Shown here piece after piece: positions 58,703 through 64,000 of a stretch of DNA of 64,000 nucleotides. The stretch is from Blastococcus sp. VKM Ac-2987 (lineage in GTDB: Bacteria > Actinomycetota > Actinomycetes > Mycobacteriales > Geodermatophilaceae). The notes under the pieces were generated by a model. That model made no database searches. It saw only the letters and a program-made list of their open reading frames with translations, and was not told the DNA's origin. Location: NCBI RefSeq assembly GCF_026967805.1, contig NZ_JAPVBG010000001.1, positions 248,001 to 312,000 on the forward strand. The letters are read 5' to 3'. Position numbers and translations under genes: made by a program. The stretch's first letter is position 1. Every line of letters starts with the position of its first letter.

Positions 58703-59485
58703 TCAGCCTTCGAGCTGATCGAGCAGCACCGCGGGCGCGTCGGCCAGCGAGGGGCCGTACCAGGTGAGGTGCCGGCCGCTGACGAACACCGGCCGGGCCT
58801 GCGGCCACGCCTCGGGGCCGTCGTCGGGGGTGAAGGCGTAGGGCTCGTCGGGGAACACCACGAGCTCGGCGTCGACCGTCGCGGGGTCGTCCTTGGCCAG
58901 CTTCGGGTAGCGGTCGTCGGAGCCGGCGAAGACGTTGCGGACGCCGAGCCGGGCCAGCACGTCCCCGGCGAAGGTGTTCCGGCCCAGCACCATCCAGGGA
59001 CGGCGCCAGATCGGGACGACGGCGGTGACGCCGGCGAGCCGGGGCGGGTCGGCCCAGACCTCCCGGGCGCGCACCAGCCAATCCGGCTCCGGCCGGTCGA
59101 GCACCGCGAGCATCCGGCCGAGGGTGTCCAGCGCCTGGTCGACGGTCGCCGGCGCGGTCACCCACACCGGGACCCCGGCGGCCCGCAGCGCGGCCACGTC
59201 CTCGTCCCGGTTCTCCTCGGCGTTCGCGATCACCAGGTCCGGCGCCAGGGCGAGCACCCGCGCGACGTCGGGCCACTTGGTGCCGCCGACCCGCGGCACG
59301 TCGAGGCCGGCCGGGTGCGTGCACCAATCGGTGGCGCCGGCGAGCAGGGTCGCGTCGGTGACCGCGATCGCCTCGGTCAGCGACGGGACCAGCGACACGA
59401 CCCGCCGCGGCGGCGGCCCGTCGTAGGCCCCACCCCGGTCATCCCGCACTGCGATGCTTCCGCGGCTGTCGTCAGACGGTGTCAT
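58703..59485 (-). CDS. Helical-backbone metal receptor-like protein (BtuF/FepB fold), no signal peptide
   Basis: This encodes 260 residues with the two-lobed class-III periplasmic binding fold (PF01497): RRVVSLVPSLTEAIAVTDATLLAGATDWCTHPAG, VGGTKWPDVARVLALAPDLVIANAEENRDEDVAALRAAGVPVWVT, GRNTFAGDVLARLGVRNVFAG and ELVVFPDEPYAF. It starts MTPSDDSRG with neither a signal sequence nor a lipobox, and no ABC transporter genes are near. It may therefore be a cytosolic member that binds cobalamin, heme or metal in the cell. A mis-called start cannot be fully excluded, but upstream sequence does not encode a signal peptide in frame. Confidence 0.82.
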   Translation of the reverse strand: MTPSDDSRGSIAVRDDRGGAYDGPPPRRVVSLVPSLTEAIAVTDATLLAGATDWCTHPAGLDVPRVGGTKWPDVARVLALAPDLVIANAEENRDEDVAALRAAGVPVWVTAPATVDQALDTLGRMLAVLDRPEPDWLVRAREVWADPPRLAGVTAVVPIWRRPWMVLGRNTFAGDVLARLGVRNVFAGSDDRYPKLAKDDPATVDAELVVFPDEPYAFTPDDGPEAWPQARPVFVSGRHLTWYGPSLADAPAVLLDQLEG

Positions 59486-59551
59486 CGGTCCGACTCCGCG
59501 CCCCGGTCCGCTCCTCGCTCGTCCCTCGCTGCGACGCTCCCGCAGCTGTCG

Positions 59552-60256
59552 TCAGACGTCGGTGACCCGGATGCCGGCGTGCACCTTGTAGCGGCGGTTG
59601 ACCGACACCAGGTTGATGGTCAGCGCCTCGACCTGGCGGGCGTTGCGCAGCCGGCCGGCGTAGATCCCGCGCATGCCGGGCAGCCGGCCGGCCAGGGCCT
59701 GCACCGTGTCCATGGACGCGCGGTCGTCCCCGACCACCATCACGTCGCCGTCGATGGTCGGCTTCGAGAGGTCCTCGAGCAGCGTGGCCGACAGGTGGTG
59801 GAACGCGCCGACCACGTGCGAGTCGGGCAGCAGCGCGGCGGCCTGCTGGGCCACGCTGCCCTCCTCGACGTCGAGCACGTAGGCGCCCAGCTCGTCGAAG
59901 CCCATCGGCACGACGCAGTCGACGACGATCTTCCCGGCCAGCGGCGTCGCCAGCTCGGCCAGGGTCGCGGCGTGCCCGGCGTACGGGACGGCGACGATGA
60001 CCAGGTCAGCCGCGCCGGCCACGTCCACGTTCGAGCCGCCGGTGACCGAGACCTCGACCCCGGGAGCGGCGACCGACGACGCGCGCCCGGCGACCTCCTC
60101 GGCGATGCCCTCGGCCTTCGCCGCCTCACGGCCGCCGATCAGGACCCGCTGCCCCACGGCGGCCAGCCGGACGGCGAGCCCACGCCCCTGGGGGCCGGTG
60201 CCGCCCAGCACCCCGACGACCAGTTCTTCGACCGCGCGACCGTCCGTCACGTCCAC
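59552..60256 (-). CDS. npdG: F420:NADPH oxidoreductase
   Basis: This encodes 234 residues. Fno/NpdG exchanges hydride between NADP(H) and F420. VGVLGGTGPQGRGLAVRLAAVGQRVLIGGREAAKA is the NADP-binding start with the basic residues for the phosphate. It is followed by DLVIVAVPYAGHAATLAEL, VVDCVVPMGFDELG (F420 contact), GAFHHLSATLLEDLSKPTIDGDVMVVGDD and RQVEALTINLVSVNRRYKVHAGIR. The GTG at 60256 has a GGAGGGGG stretch upstream. It can supply F420H2 to the PPOX-like and LLM enzymes of this window. Confidence 0.93.
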   Translation of the reverse strand: MDVTDGRAVEELVVGVLGGTGPQGRGLAVRLAAVGQRVLIGGREAAKAEGIAEEVAGRASSVAAPGVEVSVTGGSNVDVAGAADLVIVAVPYAGHAATLAELATPLAGKIVVDCVVPMGFDELGAYVLDVEEGSVAQQAAALLPDSHVVGAFHHLSATLLEDLSKPTIDGDVMVVGDDRASMDTVQALAGRLPGMRGIYAGRLRNARQVEALTINLVSVNRRYKVHAGIRVTDV

Positions 60257-60320
60257 CCCCTCCGCGGCGCCGGACAGCCCGGCTCCTTCGCTTGATCATG
60301 CCTAACCGCGCGGACGGGGA

Positions 60321-60503
60321 TCAGTCGCCCTCCCACCGGCGGTCCTCCTCGTCGAGCTTCTCGTTCCGCTCGGCGACTGCCTGCAGCGCGTGCTCCGCCT
60401 CCTGCCGCGTCTCGTACGGGCCGAGCCGGTGCCGCTCGGCGCACCCGTCGCGCCCTTCGACCTGGTTGTGCTTCATGCAGAAGAACCAGGGCCCCTCGGC
60501 CAT
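60321..60503 (-). CDS. Small conserved actinobacterial protein (60 aa)
   Basis: This encodes 60 residues from ATG 60503 with a good RBS (AAGGAGG). The first half, WFFCMKHNQVEGRDGCAERHRLGPYETRQEAE, contains two cysteines and two histidines that could bind zinc. The rest is a charged helix (EHALQAVAERNEKLDEEDRRW). I recognise it as a recurrent small actinobacterial protein of unknown function. It sits between npdG and the cupin gene on the same strand. Confidence 0.75.
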   Translation of the reverse strand: MAEGPWFFCMKHNQVEGRDGCAERHRLGPYETRQEAEHALQAVAERNEKLDEEDRRWEGD

Positions 60504-60561
60504 GCGCAGCCTCCTTCGTCCGTCGTCGCCGTCCAGCCTTCCATCCGCCGCCCGACCCCGC

Positions 60562-61035
60562 TCAGACGTCGACCATCACCTGGTCGTGCCGGGCGTAGAG
60601 CGCGGCCATCTCCTCCTTCGTCGGCGGCTGGTCCCGGCGCCCGATCTCGGCCATCTCGGCGAAGAACGCCTCGCGCGCCACCCCGGGCGTGAAGAGGATG
60701 AGCATCGAGGCCGGCTCGTCGCCGTCGTTGCGGAAGCCGTGCACGCCCTGCTCGTGGGCCATCGCGAAGTCGCCCGGCCGGTAGGTCTGCCAGGCGCCGC
60801 CGACGTAGAGGGTCAGCCGGCCCGAGAGCACGTAGAAGGACTCGGCGAAGGTGCGGTGGTAGTGCGGTGCCGCGCCCGGGGTGCGTGGGCCGAGCCGGTA
60901 CTCGACCAGGCCGAACCGGCCGCGGGTCACCGCACCCGGGGCGACCATCCGGAGGGACCGCCCCTCCCCCGCCTCGACCAGGGGGTGGTCGGCGAGGGGC
61001 CGGACGTCGACGAGGGCCGGATCGGGGTGCGACAT
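60562..61035 (-). CDS. Cupin-domain protein
   Basis: This encodes 157 residues with one cupin barrel: PHYHRTFAESFYVLSGRLTLYVGG is motif 1 (His, His, Glu ligands), and YRPGDFAMAHEQGVHGFRN is motif 2 with the fourth His. The C-terminus (EMAEIGRRDQPPTKEEMAALYARHDQVMVDV) is helical and typical of small quercetinase-like or sensory cupins. ATG 61035 follows CAGGGT by 6 bases; a GGTGGGGG stretch could also serve as RBS. Confidence 0.88.
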   Translation of the reverse strand: MSHPDPALVDVRPLADHPLVEAGEGRSLRMVAPGAVTRGRFGLVEYRLGPRTPGAAPHYHRTFAESFYVLSGRLTLYVGGAWQTYRPGDFAMAHEQGVHGFRNDGDEPASMLILFTPGVAREAFFAEMAEIGRRDQPPTKEEMAALYARHDQVMVDV

Positions 61036-61041
61036 GCCCCC

Positions 61042-61047
61042 ACCCTG
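61042..61047 (-). promoter_or_regulatory. Candidate leaderless -10 box (CAGGGT) of the cupin gene
   Basis: CAGGGT on the minus strand, then 6 bases, then ATG 61035. Confidence 0.3.
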
Positions 61048-61123
61048 GCACCGCCCTCACCCGGACGGGGGGCCCGACGTACCGGTCGTGCGCGAGCCGG
61101 TGCCGGGAGGTCCCCCGATACGG

Positions 61124-61129
61124 CATCCT
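61124..61129 (+). promoter_or_regulatory. Candidate leaderless -10 box (CATCCT) of the GGDEF gene
   Basis: CATCCT, then gctccc, then GTG 61136. Confidence 0.35.
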
Positions 61130-61135
61130 GCTCCC

Positions 61136-62256
61136 GTGACCAGCGCGGATGCCCACATCTCCGGCCTGGCACCCGACTCCTCCGGCCCTGCCGCGGCCCG
61201 GGGCCCGGAGAGCCACGTCGCCGCGTCCACCCTCGCCACGCTCCTCACCGCCGGCGGGCTCATGGGCTCGGTCAACCTCTTCGTCGAGGGGGTGCTGCGG
61301 GAGGGCGCCGCCCGCTGGGCGTACGGCGCCACCATGCTGCTGCTGATCGGGATCGGGACCGGCCTCGCCGTCCGACGGCGGGTCGGGCACGGCCACACGT
61401 TCGCCATGGTGCTGGTCGGTGACCTGGTCTACCTGGTCGTCGTTCTCTGCATCCAGGACCCGCTGCGCTACGCCACCCCGCTGATGCTGCTGTTCCCGGC
61501 GCTGGTGGCCGCGTGGTTCCTGGAGCTGCGCCAGCTGTACGTCCACATGGCGGTGACGACGGCGGTCTGCCTGGCCGCGCTGTGGCCGAGCTACGACAGC
61601 GCAGTCGGCCTGGGCGTGCAGGTGGGGGTCAGCGCCGGCACCCTCAACGCCGCCGCGGCCGGGCTGTTCCTGCTCCGCCGGCGGGTGCAGCGGCTGCTGG
61701 TCGCCACCGAGACGCTGACCCGCCTCGACCCGCTGACCGGGCTGTACAACCGCCGCTACCTGGTCGAGCAGGCCCCGCGCCTCTGGCGGCAGGCCCGCCG
61801 GGACGGCACCCAGGTCAGCGCGATGGTCCTCGACCTCGACCACTTCAAGCGGCTCAACGACGAGTTCGGGCACGCCATCGGCGACTCGGTCCTCCGGGCG
61901 GTGGCCCGCTCCCTCGCGGCCACCGTCCGGCCGGCCGACGTGCTGGCCCGCACCGGAGGCGAGGAGCTCGTCGTCGTGGGGCGGTCAGCGACCTCGCCGA
62001 GGCCACCCGGCTGGCCGAGCGGCTCCGGGTGGCCGTGACCCGGGGTCGCGCGTGCGACGGGCACGCGGTGACCGCCTCGGTCGGCCTCGCCGTCGCCCGG
62101 CCGGTGGACGGCGAGGACCCGGTCGCCGCGCTGTGGCGGCTCTTCGACCGCGCCGACGCCGCCATGTACGTGGCCAAGCGCCGGGGCCGGGACCGGGTGG
62201 CCACCGCGGCCGCGCCCCGCGCCCGCACCCCGCAGCCCGAGGAGACCCCGACGTAG
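61136..62256 (+). pseudogene. Membrane diguanylate cyclase (GGDEF), frameshifted
   Basis: From GTG 61136 the frame encodes a membrane sensor of about six helices (residues 25-185) and the start of a GGDEF domain: RLDPLTGLYNRRYL, VLDLDHFKRLNDEFGH and RTGGEELVVVG. It then loses the domain pattern near 61980 and ends at 62038. The rest of the domain (DLAEATRLAERLRVAV, TASVGLAVARP, RADAAMYVAKRRGRDRV) continues in another frame and stops at 62256. A single missing base around the gtggggcggtc run at 61977-61987 explains this. The active site is GGEEL rather than GGEEF. It may be a true inactivation, a sequencing error or slippage at the G-run. Confidence 0.85.
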
Positions 62257-62340
62257 GCGTTGTCGCACGGCCGGGGGACGTTCCGCCGGGTGCGGCGCTC
62301 TCGACCGGTGCATCGGGCGGTTCTCTGCTTCGCTAGGGCC

Positions 62341-63663
62341 ATGTCGCTCGTCGCGCCTGATCCGACGCGGACGGTGCCGCTGCCCCTGCGCGATCAGGCG
62401 GACGTGCGCGACCGGTGGCTCACCCAGCGCCTGCTCGACGTGCTGCCCGGCCTCATGGACCGGGCCGGCATCGACCTGTGGATCGTCGTGGGCCGCGAGT
62501 ACAACGAGGACCCGGTCCTCGCGACGCTGCTGCCGGCCACCTGGCTGTCCGCCCGGCGCCGCACCATCCTGCTGCTGCACCGCAGCGACGACGGCGTGAC
62601 CCCCGCCGCCGTCTCGCGCTACCCGGTCGGCCAGTTCCTCCCGGCCTGGACCGGCGACACCGGCGACACGGGCGACACCGCGGACGCCGGCGAGCGCGCC
62701 CAGTGGGCCGAGGTCCGCCGGTTCGTGGAGCAGGCCGGGCCCCGGCGGATCGGGATCGACGTCTCCGAGCACTTCGCTCTCGGGGACGGGCTGTCGCACA
62801 CCGAGCACCGGCTGCTCACCGAGGCGCTCGGGCCCTACGCCGACCGGCTGGTGTCGGCCGAGCAGCTGGCGGTCGGCTGGCTGGAGACGCGGCTGCCCGA
62901 GGAGATCGCGGCGCTGCGCGCGATGAACCGGCTGGCCCACGAGGTCATCGCCGAGGCGTTCTCCCCCGTCGTCGTCACGGTCGGGACGACGACGGCGCTG
63001 GACGTGGCCTGGTGGATCCGGCAGCGCTTCCACGACCTCGGGGTCGAGCCGTGGTTCCAGCCCTCGGTGCTCCTGCAGCGGGCCGGGGTACCGCTGGTCG
63101 AGGACCGGGGCACCCTGCTGCCCGCCGTCCCGTACGACGCGGTGGTCCGCCCCGGTGACCTGCTGCACTGCGACGTCGGCCTGAGCAGCCTGGGCCTGCG
63201 GACCGACACCCAGCGCAACGCCTACGTCCTGCGCCCCGGGGAGACGGCGGCACCGGCGGGGCTGCGCGCGGCGCTCGCTGCGGCGAACCGGATGCAGGAG
63301 CTGACCGCGGCGGCCCTGGTGCCGGGCCGGACGGGCAACGAGGTCCTGTCGGTGGCCCGCGCCGCCGCAGCCGCCGAAGGCATCGACGGCGACGTGTACT
63401 CGCACCCGATCGGCTACCACGGGCACGGCGCCGGTCCGGCCATCGGCCAGTGGGACCAGCAGGAGGGCGTGCCGGGTGCCGGGGACCACCCGGTGCACGC
63501 GGACACCGCCTACGCGCTGGAACTCGCGGTGCGCCGGCCGGTACCCGAGTGGGACGACCAGTGCGTGCGGCTCGGGCTCGAGGAGGGCGTCGCGCTGACC
63601 GCGGCCGGCCTCGAGTACCTCGACGGCCGGCAGACCGAGTTCATCCTCCTGCCGGCCGGCTGA
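62341..63663 (+). CDS. M24 family (Xaa-Pro aminopeptidase-like) metallopeptidase
   Basis: This encodes 440 residues from ATG 62341. An N-terminal creatinase-like domain (1-200) includes a short GDT repeat (GDTGDTGDTAD). The pita-bread domain has metal ligands in LLHCDVGLSSLGLRTDTQRN (two Asp, about 277 and 288), GYHGHGAGP (His about 361), AYALELAVRR (Glu about 394) and LEEGVALTAAGLEYL (Glu). The HPIGYHGHG context is typical of proteins labelled aminopeptidase P family. Substrate is unproven. The GGDEF gene ends about 85 bases upstream. Confidence 0.9.
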   Translation: MSLVAPDPTRTVPLPLRDQADVRDRWLTQRLLDVLPGLMDRAGIDLWIVVGREYNEDPVLATLLPATWLSARRRTILLLHRSDDGVTPAAVSRYPVGQFLPAWTGDTGDTGDTADAGERAQWAEVRRFVEQAGPRRIGIDVSEHFALGDGLSHTEHRLLTEALGPYADRLVSAEQLAVGWLETRLPEEIAALRAMNRLAHEVIAEAFSPVVVTVGTTTALDVAWWIRQRFHDLGVEPWFQPSVLLQRAGVPLVEDRGTLLPAVPYDAVVRPGDLLHCDVGLSSLGLRTDTQRNAYVLRPGETAAPAGLRAALAAANRMQELTAAALVPGRTGNEVLSVARAAAAAEGIDGDVYSHPIGYHGHGAGPAIGQWDQQEGVPGAGDHPVHADTAYALELAVRRPVPEWDDQCVRLGLEEGVALTAAGLEYLDGRQTEFILLPAG

Positions 63664-63731
63664 GCGTGCCCCGGGACGCGCGCCCGGGCCGACCTCGGCA
63701 GGGGTAGCGGCCCCGGGCGTCGCGGCGCCGG

Positions 63732-64000
63732 CTACTTCTTGCGTGCAGCGGCGGTCTTCTTGTCGTTCGCCTTCTGGATGGCGGCGACCAGTTCCTTCTT
63801 GCCCATCGTCGAGCGGCCGGAGATGTCGAGCTTCTTGGCCACGTCGTAGAGGTGGGACTTGGAGGCGTTGGCGTTCACGCCGCCCTTGGTCTCCTTGCCG
63901 GTGCCACGGCCACCCGCGGCCTGGGCGTCGGAGGGCCCCTTCTTGCCACCGGGCTTCTTCTCCCAGTGGTCACCGACCTTCTCGAAGCTGTGCTTCACCG
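63732..64000 (-). CDS. ChaB/Rho_N-type small basic protein, N-terminus outside window
   Basis: About 89 residues are visible, reading into the window edge. VKHSFEKVGDHWEKKPGGKKGPSDAQA resembles the end of actinobacterial ChaB-family proteins (VKRSYEKxGDRW...GPSD). The C-terminus SKSHLYDVAKKLDISGRSTMGKKELVAAIQKAND is a Rho N-terminal/SAP-like helix-extension-helix motif that may bind nucleic acid. A GTG at 63998 could be used as start, but the family match suggests it is an internal valine and that the gene continues beyond 64000. A stress-related role is presumed for such proteins. Confidence 0.7.
   Translation of the reverse strand, partial: VKHSFEKVGDHWEKKPGGKKGPSDAQAAGGRGTGKETKGGVNANASKSHLYDVAKKLDISGRSTMGKKELVAAIQKANDKKTAAARKK

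Noticed and set aside
1..64000. CRISPR arrays, tRNA and rRNA genes
   Set aside because: No regularly spaced repeats, no cloverleaf with a T-loop GTTCGA and CCA-type acceptor, and no rRNA-like segment were recognised on reading; a tRNAscan-SE and Infernal run would settle this.

Overview
The window is GC-rich (third codon positions almost all G or C) with frequent GTG starts, leaderless promoters, F420-dependent enzymes, GlnE and two glutamine synthetases. This indicates an actinobacterium, most likely from the Geodermatophilaceae (Blastococcus/Modestobacter/Geodermatophilus); the family assignment is inference. The conserved backbone (gcvT, pepA, lpdA, sucB, a TIGR01777 protein, lipB, lipA, DUF4191, RDD, glnA, then glnE, glnA2, nadE, panB) follows the gene order of the Mycobacterium tuberculosis Rv2211c-Rv2225 region as I recall it.

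Layout. 1-3.1 kb: end of an aldo/keto reductase, a small conserved protein, a three-gene membrane/stress cluster (holin-X type, DUF3618, DUF4235) and a YihY/BrkB membrane protein. 3.1-15.7 kb: one-carbon, peptide and 2-oxoacid/lipoate metabolism (gcvT, pepA, lpdA, sucB, lipB), a Ser/Thr kinase, an FAD amine-oxidase-like protein, a peptidase-E-like protein and a PPOX/F420 enzyme. 15.7-23.5 kb: leuS, preceded by a leucine-rich leader peptide and terminator (a translation-coupled attenuator), then two tandem membrane GGDEF-EAL paralogues. 23.4-29.7 kb: F420 LLM enzyme, an apolipoprotein-like helical repeat protein, lipA, DUF4191, RDD and glnA with a four-half-site GlnR box.

29.7-48.8 kb is an accessory block lying between glnA and glnE. 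Its left part is a scar of mobile DNA (integrase C-terminus lacking its tyrosine, internally deleted MobF relaxase, decayed IS5-type transposase). Next comes a 5-oxoproline (pyroglutamate) module: an NRAMP-like transporter without the usual metal-ligand motifs, pxpA-pxpB-pxpC, a secreted pyroglutamyl-peptidase-like protein with serine where the family has its catalytic cysteine, and a decayed D-glutamate-cyclase (YcsI/DUF1445) gene. Together these suggest release, uptake and hydrolysis of pyroglutamate to glutamate, next to glutamine synthetase. The rest of the block holds a secreted cutinase-SGNH double esterase, a GH16-like protein, an alcohol dehydrogenase, a royal-jelly-like protein with a hemerythrin-esterase fusion, a heme-oxygenase-like diiron protein, a bile-acid-type symporter, a CDGSH protein and a lipoprotein.

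48.8-64 kb returns to the backbone: glnE, a class-I amidotransferase, glnA2, nadE and panB. It is followed by a glycosyltransferase, DUF2784, a metal-receptor-like protein, the F420:NADPH reductase, two small genes, a frameshifted GGDEF gene, an M24 peptidase and the end of a ChaB/Rho_N-type gene.

A recurring signal is a -10 hexamer (TANNNT, and a weaker CANNNT form) placed 6 or 7 bases before the start codon. It occurs at 18 starts and points to widespread leaderless transcription.
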